DNA from: Panicum virgatum
Taxonomy: Eukaryota; Streptophyta; Magnoliopsida; Poales; Poaceae
DNA: 64,000 nucleotides
NCBI RefSeq assembly: GCF_016808335.1
Contig: NC_053142.1
Coordinates: 1,342,203-1,406,202, forward strand
Reading direction: 5' to 3'
The notes under the pieces are model-generated. The model made no database searches. It was given only the letters and a program-made list of their open reading frames with translations, and was not told where the DNA came from. Positions 35,633 through 46,844 of the stretch are shown piece after piece. Position numbers and translations under genes: made by a program. Position 1 is the first letter of the stretch. The number at the start of each line of letters is the position of its first letter.

Positions 35633-36974
35633 TTCCCTGGCCCTCTCCAGCACCCCACATCCACCCACAACGGCCCCCGCAAACCCTAGCCGCCGCCGCG
35701 CCACATCTTGCTCCGCCCGGAGCAGAGCCCGCGCCGCCGCGGCCACGCCGCTCCGCCACGCCGGAGCCCCGGCCGAGCAGCGCGCCGGCTCCGCCTCGAC
35801 TCCCAGACCTTCCCCAAGCACGGTGCCTCCGACCTCGGCCCCGCTGCCCCGTGGAGGAGCTCCGCCGTTTGACACCACGCCGCCGGACTCCAACGCCGTC
35901 GACTCTGCCCGGCCTCCCAGCGCAATCCCATCCCTCGGTGAGTTTCACTTTTCCATCCCCTCCCTGTTAGACCGATAGTTAGAGCCGGTAACCCGTTCCA
36001 GCCACCGGAACGCCACCCGCCGGCGTGCCTCCGCCGCGCGCAGCGCCGCCCCACCGTGGCGAGTTCACTGCTGTGCAGTAGAACCCCGCGCAGGCCTAGT
36101 CCCGGCTTACCCGTGCGTCACACATGCACACTAACCCAGTTTTGCCCCGACCCAAGCACTAGCGGCGCCCAGAACACTAGCGCCGGCGAGCCTCTGCCGC
36201 GCAGACCCGCCCCTGCCGCTGCGCGAGCCATCCCGTACCCCGAAGTCCCACACGAACTGCACTGGTGGATTACGCATCTCACCCTGAACTTCCCTAACCC
36301 AATCCCAAGTCCGATGGACCCCCGGAGCACTAGAATCGATCAACTCCGGCAAGATACCACCGCGGGAGCTCTGTCTCCGGCGAGAACCCGCCGCCGCCCT
36401 CGCACGATTTGTTTCTGGCCGACCGATCTGAGACGCGCGGCCAAGATTAGATCAGCTTACCCTTTGATCCACACCGTTAGATCTAGATCCAACGGCCGAA
36501 AACCATGCGTATCGGTTCGGCCTGGTTAATTTTCTAAAGAGACCCCCATCTTTATCGAAATCAACCCGCAGTCCGATCTTATTCAAAAATAATTACGCAG
36601 AGGTCCTGTTTTTAGCGTTTTAGACCCTGGGTTTCTTTAAAATACAACCCGCCGTCCAGCCTGGTAGTTTTTGCGAGTTAGACCCTGGAGTTAATGGTTA
36701 ATTACATTTAGGCCCTCGGTTTTTGCCCAGAAACCCCCTGGAACTTAGTTTTTATCACAGATAGGTCCCTGAAGCTTGTTTTTGGCCTAGAATTTGCGTT
36801 TTAACTCCGTTTTAGGCGTTCTTTATGTCCACGCGATCGTTGTAACGCGTAGAATAGTTTTAGACTAGTTTAGTGTGCTGTTTTTATGTATTGATATACT
36901 GTTTCTTAGTTTTTGTTATTGTTTGCTTGTATGCTTATTATTGTGCATTGTTTTGGCCATGTGTTCGTGAGTAG

Positions 36975-37081
36975 ACGTTGATCCATCTGAGGAGCCCCAG
37001 TACCAGTACCTGGAGCAGCCGTCTTCTGAGCACTTTGAGTAGCAGCAGGAGCAGTACGAGGAAGGCAAGGATAACATGAAC
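36975..37081 (+). other. Coding-like island A in the 5' LTR of element 1
   Basis: After GTGAGTAG, a Glu/Gln/Tyr/Pro-rich frame begins (VDPSEEPQYQY) and runs through YEEGK. It is broken by one TAG where the 3' LTR and both LTRs of element 2 have CAG. The same frame recurs in all four LTRs, each time after GAGTAG, as an isolated coding-like patch in AT-rich DNA. It could be an exon of an LTR-encoded short frame; no function is known to me. Confidence 0.45.
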
Positions 37082-38046
37082 ACCACCTATTATCTTTAAT
37101 TACAATTTCATACTGCATTTTAATACTGTATGCCTATAAGGACTTTCCTAGCCACTTTATATCCTTTATATATATCCTTTGGGTTGCATTTAGTTTAGTT
37201 GTGCTAGGTTGCTGCGCTATAACACACTCTGGTCCTTTTTAATTAATTTGATTAATGGTTTACTTGAACTTAATTCTGAGAGTGGCCCTCTGTGTGGATG
37301 AGTGGCTCACGTCTCGTTAAAAGATGGTTTTTGTAGAAACATGGTTTAGGGGGCTAGCACGGTGCTTAGTGCTTGGTTGGCCACTCTCCATAAGGACCGA
37401 TTCATAGAGTGACAACCTGGGACAACAGCACTACCACAAGGCTAGAATGGGATAGACTTGGCTTACTAATTAGGTCTTTTTGGTTTGGAGTAACTTACCT
37501 GCGGGGCAAGAGTAGTAAGCTTCAATGGTCCCTGCTCCTCCGGCTTGGTCTGTGCTTGGATTGCGCTCTTGTGCTTGTACCCCCGGAGGTGGGCCCCATC
37601 GTCGCTGACCTAACTCTCGCGGTTACGCCCTACCAACGAGATTCTTTGTAAAGGCCTCGTAGTGAGTCGCTAGTCATCTCACCTAAGGAAGTGTGATGAA
37701 CCTCTAGCGTAGCTCACGACTTGTGGGTAAAGATGTGCAACCTCTGCAGAGTGTAAAACTGGTATACTAGTCGTGCTCACGGTTATGAGCGGCCCAGATC
37801 CTCCTTTTGATTAGTGGGGTTACCTCCTTCCGACGAGGGAGGTGCCTCTCGGGGTTTCCTTGGTGGTTTTGGTATGGTTCTCAGTAGTTACATAATTAAT
37901 TCTGATTAATTACTATGTAACTGGGTTAATGGTAATTCATCAACTAGTAGTAAATAGCTTTAATAAAATTCTGCCAAGACTTAAAAGCTAATGCAGTTGA
38001 GTCAGCCAACCTTAGAGCCTCATAGTTTGTGTTATACTTGTTGAGT

Positions 38047-38222
38047 ACAAGTTGTGTACTCACTCTTGCCTCTTCTCTACTTTTTCCTCTTGGCTACGCT
38101 ACTGCTGCTCAGTTCCTGCCGACACGAGGGAGTTCGTCCAGCGCTACCAGGACTACGAGGACTTCTAGGTGTTCGTCTCCCAGTCGACGTCCCTGTGGCG
38201 CCCTGCTTCAGCTTCGGAGAGT
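38047..38222 (+). other. 176-bp LTR segment present here but deleted in the 3' LTR
   Basis: Two GAGT tetranucleotides (38043-38046 and 38219-38222) bracket this stretch. In the 3' LTR (near 46547) the sequence passes directly from one to the other, leaving one GAGT. Both LTRs of element 2 retain the segment, so it was lost from the 3' LTR of element 1 through 4-bp microhomology. The lost part contains island B. Confidence 0.9.
38113..38168 (+). other. Coding-like island B in the 5' LTR of element 1
   Basis: A pyrimidine-rich tract ends in GCTGCTCAG, a strong acceptor-like site, and is followed by a short frame PADTREFVQRYQDYEDF closed by TAG. Both LTRs of element 2 keep the same frame and stop (50883-50938 and 59366-59421). 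The two differences seen in the right LTR (GCC to GCT, TAC to TAT) are synonymous. It may be a terminal exon of a short LTR frame. Confidence 0.45.
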
Positions 38223-38427
38223 TTTTATCGTATTTGTACTTCGCTTACGCTGTATCAGACATTTTGTCATTAATGTAATAAATAACATTCGTATTCGCTT
38301 TATTATATCTTTTTACGTGATATGTGCTATGATATACTGTTCCTTCTGTTGTATATACGTGTGACTTGATCTTGGCACGTATATGATTGCTCGGTTTATG
38401 TCCTTTTATAAACCGGGTGTTACAGAG

Positions 38428-38440
38428 TGGTATCAGGGCC
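38428..38440 (+). other. Primer-binding site of element 1 (initiator tRNA-Met)
   Basis: TGGTATCAGGGCC lies three bases after the 5' LTR. It matches the usual plant initiator-Met PBS TGGTATCAGAGCC except at one base. The intact form is present in element 2. Confidence 0.93.
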
Positions 38441-38998
38441 AGGTTCGACTGTAGGACGAAGCCTAGATAGAACTGGTCGAGTTTTAGGACTTCTTCTCTC
38501 CAATCCTTGACTGCTAAAACTATTTTACTATTATACCCCCTTGAATTCTATGACTTTTACCCGTCTTGCCTTGATTTCTCTCTCTGAAGAATAGTTTTCG
38601 TAGATTTTGGCCCGAATCAGTCATCTGACCACCATGAGTATCAGCTAGGTGACCCTTTTATAATAATACGATAGCACGTTCTGCGACGCATTGTGTTAGT
38701 CGAGTCGTATGCTAAACTCGGCTAAGTCGTGAAAATTGTCTGCTTGTTATTATGCTACATGTTTGATTTGGATTTTTGAATGATTGCATAGCTTAGTAGT
38801 TTAAATTTGTTTAAAGAAAATCACTCTTATGTTAAAGTTAACTAATTAATAAAATGAGTTAGATCATTGGGGGTAAAACAGTCCACTCTATCCTGTCTAC
38901 TTTATCATGGCTGAGTCTTTTTCCGCAAAGAGTTATCATATCCATCTGAATTTATTCCTGCAATATCCTTACTCGTGAAATCTTTTGTCCAAAATCAG
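38441..38998 (+). other. Untranslated leader of element 1
   Basis: AT-rich sequence between the PBS and the Gag start with no open frame or motif of note. It ends TTTTGTCCAAAATCAG directly before ATGG, which resembles a splice acceptor; the same bases precede Gag in element 2. Confidence 0.7.
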
Positions 38999-40130
38999 AT
39001 GGTGAACACCAGGCGTGGTTCTGACCAGCAGGGGCAGAACAACCAGGGTCAGAACACCCAGGGGACCGGGATCCCGATGCCGCCGCCTTTGACTCCGGAG
39101 CAGTACTTCCAGCTCCAGATGCAGATGATGGCTACCCTGAACAACACTGTTCAGGCTCTTCAGCAGGCTCACACTCAGCCTCCTCCTCCTCCACCGCCGC
39201 AGCCTCGCGACAGGCGTGCTGAGCTCCTGAGGGGTCACCCGCCGACGTTTTCTCACACGTCCGACCCTTTTCAGGCTGACGACTGGCTCCGTGCAGTGGA
39301 GCGTTAGCTGGACATCGCCCAGTGCGATGATCGTGAGCGCGTCTTGTACGCAGCAGGACAGCTGCGAGGGGCAATTTTGGACTGGTGGGAGTCCCACCCA
39401 GTTCAGGACCGCGAGTCTCTCACTTGGCTCCAGTTCAGGGAGCGTTTCCACAGCCACCACGTCCCCGCGGGCGTTATGAAGATGAAGCAGAAGGAGTTCC
39501 TTGCACTGAAGCAGGGGACTATGTCAGTCACGGAGTATCGTGATCGCTTTCTGCAGCTTGCTCGCTATGCCCCTGCCGATGTTGTGGATGACCGCAAGAA
39601 GCAGGAGCACTTCATGGAGGGCCTTGAGGACTACCTCCAGTACGCGCTGCTCAACCTCCGCTTCAACGACTTCAACCATCTGGTTGACAACGCGCTCAAC
39701 ACTGAGCGCAAGCACTTGGGGATGGAGGACAAGAAGAGGAAGATTGTCCCCGTTGCTTCCGGCAGCAACACTCGTCCTCGCCTCCAGCAGGCTCAGCAGT
39801 ACCAGCAGCCTTAGTACCGGCCTCCTCAGCAGTACCAGTAGAGGCCACCGCAGCAGTACCCGCCTTGACAGCAGCAGGCAGGTCAGGGCCCGAGGCTACC
39901 GGCGCCTCCGGCTCACGCTCCACCAGCTCCGCCAGCACCGCAGGCTCCACGTCCGGCAGCTCCTACCGGACAGCAGGCTCAGGGACCCCCTCGCACCTGC
40001 TTTCACTGCGGCCAACCGGGGCACTACGCCAATGCTTGCCCCCGGAAGGCGCAAGCGGGATAGCAGGGACGCCCAGCTCAGCCCAGGGCTCCACTTCAGG
40101 GCAGAGTGAACCACGTGACGGCCGAGTCAG
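38999..40130 (+). pseudogene. gag: gag region of element 1 (interrupted)
   Basis: Encodes the Gag part of the polyprotein, the structural protein that packages element RNA. I place the start at the ATG of MVNTRRGSDQQ (38999); an in-frame ATG lies 24 bases upstream. A Gln/Pro-rich N-terminus is followed by the Retrotrans_gag core (39308 to about 39640, with LDWWESHP-like residues), a Gln/Pro/Ala-rich linker, and a CCHC zinc knuckle CFHCGQPGHYANAC at 39998-40039. The frame is broken by TAG at 39305, 39812, 39839 and 40061 and TGA at 39866. At 39305, 39812 and 39839 element 2 has CAG, and at 39866 it has CGA, so those four are C-to-T changes. Position 40061 falls where element 2 has a deletion and cannot be compared. 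The reading phase itself is unbroken. Confidence 0.92.
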
Positions 40131-41431
40131 CAGCCGAGGCTCCCAACGTGGTTATTGGTACGTTCATGGTTAATTCATATCCAGCTACAGTGCTTTTCGA
40201 TACTGGTGCTACGCATTCCTTCATTACTTAGTCTTTTGTCGAGCATCATGGTATTCACACTAGCACATTAAAGAGGTGCCTGTTAGTATCTTCACCGGGT
40301 GGACAGTTGAGGTCTCACACTTACTGCCCGAGAGTCAGTGTTTCCTTGAGGGGAGTAGAGTTCTGTACTGATCTGATGGTGCTAAACACCAAGGGCATTG
40401 ATGTCATTCTGGGAATGGAGACTCTGGCCAAGTGGGGAGTCCGGATAGATTGTGCTCAGAGGACAGTCTTGCTATCAGCTTCCAGTGGCCAAGAGGTTGT
40501 TATCAGTGCAGTAGAGCCTTCGGGATTTCTTCATCAGATGGAGGCTAGACCCACGGACGGTATTCGCGTGGTGTCCGAATTCCCGGATGTCTTTCCGGAT
40601 GATCTGCCAGGTATGCCGCCTGAACGCGCCATTGAGTTTTGTATTGATCTCTTGCCTGGCACAGCTCCTATTGCAAAGCGGCCCTACCGTATGGCACCTA
40701 TAGAGCATGAAGAAGTCAAGAAGACTATTGATGAGTTGCTAGCCAAGGGCTATATCCATCGCAGCTTCTCTCCTTGGGCTTTTCCATTGTTGCTGGTAGA
40801 TAAGAAGGATGGCTCGAAGAGGATGTGTGTGGATTATCGGGAGCTGAATGCAGTTACTATCAAGAACAAACATCCACTGCCCCGTATTGAGGATCTCTTC
40901 GATCTGCTTCGAGGTGCTCGTATATTCTCGAAGATTGATCTTTGTTCGGGCTATTTTCAGCTGAGGATCCGTCCTGGGGATATTCCAAAGACGGCATTCA
41001 CCTGCAAGTACGGGCTATATGAGTATACGGTCATGTCCTTCGGCTTGACTAATGCCCCAGCTTTCTTCATGCATCTGATGAACATGGTTTTCATGGATTA
41101 TCTGGATGTCTTTGTGGTGATTTTCATTGATGATATTCTGATCTTCTCCAAGACAGAAGAAGAGCATGAGGAGCATCTGAGACTCGTATTGCAGAGATTG
41201 AGAGAGCATCAGTTGTATGCCAAGTTCAGCAAGTGCGAGTTCTGGATTGACGAGGTTCCATTCCTCGGACATGTTATCTCTCAGGGAGGCATTGCTGTTG
41301 ATCCGAGCAAGGTGAAGGATGTGCTAGAGTGGGAGACACCGCAGACAGTAAAGGAAGTCAGGTCATTCTTGGGCTTAGCTGGATATTATCGGAGATCATT
41401 GAGAATTTCTCCAAGATCGCGAAGCCTTTGA
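40131..41431 (+). pseudogene. pol: Protease and reverse transcriptase part of element 1 pol
   Basis: Continues in the Gag frame. The aspartic protease motif VLFDTGATHSF starts at 40190, with the catalytic DTGA at 40199-40210. A TAG at 40229 cuts the protease domain just after it; element 2 has AAG there. From 40232 the frame is open through the RT: a [14 protein letters not shown] entry region, [16 protein letters not shown] (finger/palm), the [10 protein letters not shown] block where the usual Arg is Cys, and the catalytic FIDD at 41123-41134. A one-base deletion near 41394, seen against element 2 (GGAGATCATT for GGAGGTTCATT), puts the rest of pol out of frame and ends this segment at 41431. 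RT active-site residues are otherwise intact. Confidence 0.93.
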
Positions 41432-42939
41432 CTTCCTTGCTAGAGAAGAATGTGGCTTTCGTGTGGACTGATGAGCGTCAGAGGGCCTTTGATGAGCTGA
41501 AGAAAAGGTTGACTACGGCGCCAGTCCTGACTCTGCCAGACCAGGCCAAGAGGTTCACGGTATATTGTGATGCTTCGAAGGATGGTCTTCGGTGTGTTCT
41601 GATGCAGGAGGGCAGAGTGATTGCTTATGCTTCATGGCAGCTACACCGGCATGAGCTGAACTATCCTACTCATGATCTTGAGTTAGCCGCAGTTGTGCAT
41701 GCTCTGAAGATTTGGAGGCATTACTTGTATGGGCAGCGGTGTGATATCTACACTGATCACAAGAGCCTCAAGTACATTTTCACGCAGAATGAGCTGAACA
41801 TGCGGCAGAGAAGATGGCTAGAGTTAGTAAAGGATTATAACCTGGAAATTCACTATCATCCGGGCAAGGCCAATGTTGTAGCAGATGCTTTGAGCAGAAA
41901 AAGTTATGTCAACATGGCCGTGGCTTTCCAGATGCCTACAGAGTTATGCGAGGAGTTCGAGCAGTTGAGTCTGGGCTTCTTGCATCAAACTTCGAGTGCA
42001 GCGTTTGAGGCAGTACCGACTCTAGAGGCAGAGATCAGGCAGCATCAGAAAGATGATGAGAAGCTGCAGGAGATCCGTGAGTTGCTCAAGAAAGGCAAGG
42101 CTCCTCATTTCAGAGAGGATGATCAGGGTACCTTGTGGTACAAGAACCGGATTTGTGTGCCAGATGTGAAGGATCTCCGGAACTTGATTCTGAGTGAGGC
42201 CCATGATACAGCATACTCTATTCATCCGGGCAGCATGAAGATGTATTATGATCTGAAGGAACGTTTCTGGTGGTATGGGATGAAGCGTTCAGTGGCAGAG
42301 TACGTGGCTATTTGTGACACCTGTCAGCGTGTCAAGGCTGAGCATCAGAGGCCAGCAGGTCTATTACAGCCTTTGAAGATTCCCGAGTGGAAATGGGAGG
42401 AGATCACTATGGGCTTCATTGTTGGATTGCCTTGTACTCAGAAAGGGTGCAACTCCATATGGGTAGTAGTGGATCGATTGACGAAGGTTGCTCACTTCAT
42501 TCCAGTGAACACTACTTACTCCGGTGCTAGACTTGCAGAGTTGTACATCTCTCGGATTGTCTGCTTGCATGGTGTGCCCAAGAAGATCATATCTGACAGA
42601 GGGTCTCCGTTCACTTCTCGGTTCTGGGAGCAGCCCCATGATTCGTTGGATACGAAGCTGCATTTCAGTACGGCTTATCACCCTCAGACAGATGGGCAGA
42701 CAGAGAGAACCAACCAAGTGTTGGAGGATATGCTGAGAGCTTGTGCTATTCAGTATGGTACTAGTTGGGATAAGTGCCTGTCATATGCTGAGTTCTCATA
42801 TAACAACAGCTATCAGGCCAGTCTGAAGAAGTCCCCCTTCGAGGCATTGTATGGCAGAAAGTGCAGGACTCCTCTCTATTGGGATCAGATTGGTGAGAAG
42901 CAGCTCTTTGGCCCTGAGATCATAGATGATGCAGAGTAG
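41392..42939 (+). pseudogene. pol: RNase H and integrase part of element 1 pol (frame shifted)
   Basis: Follows the frameshift and is open to a TAG at 42937, where element 2 has CAG. It begins with the RT connection ([14 protein letters not shown]), then RNase H ([25 protein letters not shown], and the VVADALSR end block). Next come the integrase zinc-binding domain with its His pair ([13 protein letters not shown]) and Cys pair (CDTC), and the catalytic core. The first core Asp, expected in ITMDFIVGLP as in element 2, is Gly here (GGC at 42412-42414). The second Asp (SDRGS) and the Glu (TDGQTER) are present. An integrase lacking the first Asp of its DD35E triad should be inactive. Confidence 0.93.
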
Positions 42940-43461
42940 ATGGTTCAAGCTGTGCGAGAAAATCTGAGGATTGCACAGAGCAGACAAAAGAGCTATGCAG
43001 ATGGCAAACGGAGAGACCTGGCTTTCAGTGTTGGTGACTATGTGTACCTGAAGGTGTCTCCGATGAGAGGAATCCGCAGATTCAATGTCAAAGGAAAGTT
43101 AGCACCTCGGTATGTGGGGCCATTCAAGGTGCTAGAGCGGAAGGGTGAAGTTGCTTATCGCCTGGAGTTACCTCTCAGCCTCTCAGGAGTTCATGATGTC
43201 TTCCATATATCTCAGCTGAAGAGGTGTCTGCGAGTACCCGAGGAGCAGGCACCACTGGATGGAGTAGATGTGCAGGAAGATCTGACTTATACTGAGCATC
43301 CGGTGAAAATTCTGGAGACATCAGAGAGGGTTACTCGGAACAAGCGCATCAAGATGTGCAGAGTTCAGTGGAGTCACCATAGTGAAGCTGAGGCTACATG
43401 GGAGCGAGAAGATGAACTAAAGAAGACATATCCAGATCTCTTTGCTAGCCAGCCCAGCTAA
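42940..43461 (+). pseudogene. pol: Integrase C-terminus and chromodomain of element 1
   Basis: In the same frame as the preceding segment, after the 42937 TAG. It contains the integrase C-terminal GPY/F-type module (LAPRYVGPFKVLERKGEVAY) and the VFHISQLKRC block. A chromodomain-like tail follows from about 43280 (HPVKILETSER through VQWSHHSEAEATWERE), ending at TAA 43459-43461. A chromodomain after integrase defines chromoviruses and is thought to guide insertion into heterochromatin, in keeping with insertion into a satellite. Confidence 0.93.
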
Positions 43462-43483
43462 ATCTCGGGGATGAGATTTCTTT

Positions 43484-43497
43484 AAGGGGGTAGGGTA
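43484..43497 (+). other. Polypurine tract of element 1
   Basis: AAGGGGGTAGGGTA lies directly before the 3' LTR, the expected place and composition of the plus-strand primer. Element 2 has the same tract on the minus strand. Confidence 0.9.
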
Positions 43498-46400
43498 TGT
43501 AACACCCTAATTTAAATTCCAGCATTTATTAATAAATTTAAATGGCTTTATTCAATTTTCTAAGGTTTATTGTGTTTAGTTGGCATTTAATCTAATGTTT
43601 GTTCCTTAAGTAATTAAAATTTATCATAAGTATAAACTTGGTTTTTGCATCATGCTGGAGCATCTTTTCTTTTGTTGTTTGGTTAGAGTTTTGAATTCAA
43701 ATTTATTTGAATTCATTGTCTTGAGTTTGAGTTTGAATAGAAATAGAGAAGAAGAGAAAGAAAGGAAACTCAACCAAACCCAACCCAACAGCAGCCCAAC
43801 CCAACAACCCTTGCAACCCGGCCCACTCCACCCTTCCCCCCCCCCCCCGCGCGGGCCCAGCTTTCCCGGCCTAGCAAACCTCACGGCCCGTTCTCTCTTC
43901 CCAGGTTCGGCCTAGGACGCTGCCGTGACCCAACGAGATGCAGCCAGCAGCCCAGCGCCCCCCCCACCGCGTCACCCCGCTCAGCCCGCGCCGCGCGCTT
44001 CGCCCGCTGACAGTCCGGGCCCAGCTGCCAGCATCGCCTTCTCCCCCGCGACCTCTGCTCCACGCAATGGCCGCGCCTCCCCCGCGATCCCCGCCGTGAT
44101 TCCGCCCGGGCTCGCACGCCGAAACCCCCGGACCCCTCCTATAATTGGCCCTTGGCCCTCTCCAGCACCCCACATCCACCCACAACGGCCCCCGCAAACC
44201 CTAGCCGCCGCCGCGCCACATCTTGCTCCGCTCGGAGCAGAGCCCGCGCCGCCGCGGCCACGCCGGAGCCCCGGCCGAGCAGCGCGCCGGCTCCGCCTCG
44301 ACGCCCAGACCTTCCCCGAGCACGGTGCCTCCGACCTCGGCCCTGCTGCCCCGTGGAGGAGCTCCGCCGTTTGACGCCACGCCGCCGGACTCCAACGCCG
44401 GCGACTCTGCCCGGCCTCCCAGCGCAATCCCATCCCTAGGTGAGTTTCACTTTTCCATCCCCTCCCTATTAGACCGATAGTTAGAGCCGGTAACCCGTTC
44501 CAGCCGCCGGAACGCCACCCGCCGGCGTGCCTCCGCCGCGCGCAGCGCCGCCCCACCGTGGCGAGTTCACTGCTGTGCAGTAGAACCCCGCGCAGGCCTA
44601 GTCCCGGCTTACCCGTGCGTCACACATGCACACTAACCCAGTTTTGCCCCGACCCGAGCACTAGCGGCGCCCAGAACAATCGCGCCGGCGAGCCTCTGCC
44701 GCGCAGACCCGCCCCTGCCGCTGCGCGAGCCATCCCGTACCCCGAAGTCCCACACGAACTGCACTGGTGGATTACGCATCTCACCCTGAACCTCCCTGAC
44801 CCAATCCCCAGTCCGATGGACCCCCGGAGCACTGGAATCAATCAATTCCGGCAAGACGCCGCAGCCGGAGCTCTGTCTCCGGCGAGAACCCGCCGCCGCC
44901 CTCGCACGATTTGTTTCTGGCCGACCGATCTGAGACGCGCGGCCAAGATTAGATCAGCTTACCCTTTGATCCACACCGATAGATCTAGATCCAACGGCCG
45001 AAAACCACGCGTACCGGTTCAGCCTGGTTAATTTTCTAAAGAGACCCCCATCTTTATCGAAATCAACCCACAGTCCGATCTTATTCAAAAATAATTACGC
45101 AGAGGTCCTGTTTTTAGCGTTTTAGACCCTAGGTTTCTTTAAAATACAACCCGCCGTCTAGCCTGGTAGTTTTTGCGAGTTAGACCCTGGAGTTAATGGT
45201 TAATTATGTTTAGGCCCTCGGTTTTTGCCCAGAAACCCCTTGGAACTTAGTTTTTATCACAGATAGGTCCCTGAAGCTTGTTTTTGGCCTAGAATTTGCG
45301 TTTTAACTCCGTTTTAGGCGTTCTTTATGTCCACACGATCGTTGTAACACGTAGAATAGTTTTAGACTAGTTTAGTGTGCTGTTTTTATGTATTGATGTA
45401 CTGATTCTTAGTTTTTGTTAGTGTTTGCTTGTATGCTTATTATTGTGCATTGTTTTGGCCATGTGTTCGTGAGTAGACGTTGATCCATCTGAGGAGCCCC
45501 AGTACCAGTACCCGGAGTAGCCGTCTTCCGAGCACTTTGAGCAGCAGCAGGAGCAGTACGCGGAAGGCAAGTATAACATGAACACCTCCTATTATCTTTA
45601 ATTACAATTTCATACTGCATTTTAATACTGTATGCCTATAAGGACTTTCCTAGCCACTTTATATCCTTTATATATATCCTTTGGGTTACATTTAGTTTAG
45701 TTGTGCTAGGTTGCTGCGCTATAACACACTCTGGTCCTTTTTAATTAATTTGATTAATGGTTTACTTGAACTTAATTCTTAGAGTGGCCCTTTGTGTGGA
45801 TGAGTGGCTCACGTCTCGTTAAAAGATGGTTTTTGTAGAAACATGGTTTAGGGGGCCAGCACGGTGCTTAGTGCTTGGTTGGCCACTCTCCATAAGGACC
45901 GGTTCATATAGCGACAACTTGGGACAACAGCGCTACCACAAGGCTAGAATGGGATAGACTTGGCTTACTAATTAGGTCTTTTTGGTTTGGAGTAACTTAC
46001 CTGCGGGGCAAGAGTAGTAAGCTTCAATGGTCCCTGCTCCTCCGGCTTGGTCTGTGCTTAGATTGCGGTCCTGTGCTTGTACCCCCGGAGGTGGGCCCCA
46101 TCGTCGCTGACCTAACTCTCGCGGTTACGCCCTACCAACGAGATTCTTTGTAAAGGCCTCGTAGTGAGTCGCTAGTCATCTCACCTAAGGAAGTGTGATG
46201 AACCTCTAGCGTAGCTCACGACTTGTGGGTAAAGATGTGCAACCTCTGCAGAGTGTAAAACTGGTATACTAGCCGTGCTCACGGTTATGAGCGGCCCAGA
46301 TCCTCCTTTTGATTAGTGGGGTTACCTCCTTCCGACGAGGGAGGTGCCTCTCGGGGTTTCCTTGGTGGTTTTGGTATGGTTCTCAGTAGTTACATAATTA

Positions 46401-46750
46401 ATTCTGATTAATTACTATGTAACTGGGTTAATGGTAATTCATCAACTAGTAGTAAATAGCTTTAATAAAATTCTGCCAAGACTTAAAAGCTAATGCAGTT
46501 GAGTCAGCCAACCTTAGAGCCTCATAGTTTGTGTTATACTTGTTGAGTTTTTATCGTATTTGTACTTCGCTTCCGCAGTATCAGACATTTTGTCATTAAT
46601 GTAATAAATAACATTCGTATTCGCTTTATTATATCTTTTTACGTGATATGTGCTATGATATACTGTTCATTCTGTTGTATATACGTGTGACTTGATCCTG
46701 GCACGTATATGATTGCTCGGTTTATGTCCTTTTATAAACCGGGTGTTACA
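43498..46750 (+). repeat. 3' LTR of element 1 (3253 bp)
   Basis: Second copy of the LTR, from TGTAACACCC to GGGTGTTACA. It is nearly identical to the 5' copy, with small C-run and codon-sized indels in the GC-rich block and one 176-bp deletion near 46547. Island A recurs at 45479-45583; its CAG/TAG difference is at another codon than in the 5' LTR. Island B is absent because of the deletion. The GC-rich zone again shows long but unsupported frames. Confidence 0.95.
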
Positions 46751-46755
46751 GGTAG
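46751..46755. repeat. Right target-site duplication of element 1 (GGTAG)
   Basis: Exact repeat of 34982-34986; the satellite continues in phase as GGTAGAGAGCTTGTC. Confidence 0.95.
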
Positions 46756-46844
46756 AGAGCTTGTCTCTAGGGCCACGGAGAGCATGTCTCTTAGCCCAAC
46801 TACTCGATAGGCCGTGCCTTTGACTTTGCCGGAACAAAGAAAGG

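Larger units (their letters stand above)
34987..38424 (+). repeat. 5' LTR of element 1 (3438 bp)
   Basis: Starts TGTAACACCC and ends GGGTGTTACA. It holds an AT-rich start, a GC-rich block (about 35240-36530), then a long AT-rich part with two coding-like islands at 36975-37081 and 38113-38168. A weak TATA-like CTATAATTT lies at 35624-35632. A GGTGAGTTT donor-like site follows the first GC-rich part near 35937. This copy is 185 bp longer than the 3' LTR, mainly because the 3' copy has a 176-bp deletion. Confidence 0.95.
34987..46750 (+). mobile_element. Element 1: full-length Ty3/gypsy chromovirus, Tekay/Del type (11,764 bp)
   Basis: Complete LTR retrotransposon: 5' LTR 34987-38424, initiator-Met tRNA primer-binding site, gag-pol, polypurine tract, 3' LTR 43498-46750, and a perfect GGTAG target duplication. 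The termini are the 10-bp inverted repeat TGTAACACCC/GGGTGTTACA. Order is Gag, protease, RT, RNase H, integrase, chromodomain, all in one frame apart from a single frameshift, which is the Ty3/gypsy order. The long LTRs, the MVNTRRG Gag start and the C-terminal chromodomain point to the Tekay/Del clade; that clade call is from memory of the family. Seven in-frame stops, the frameshift and a lost integrase Asp make this copy non-autonomous. The LTRs differ by about 1% in the first 340 bp compared by hand, suggesting a fairly young insertion. Confidence 0.95.

Noticed and set aside
36056..36529. 157-codon frame in the 5' LTR of element 1, also open in the 3' LTR (44558-45031)
   Set aside because: Both copies come from one recent insertion with nearly identical LTRs, so shared openness is not independent evidence. 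The Pro/Arg/Ser-rich make-up reflects GC-rich sequence.
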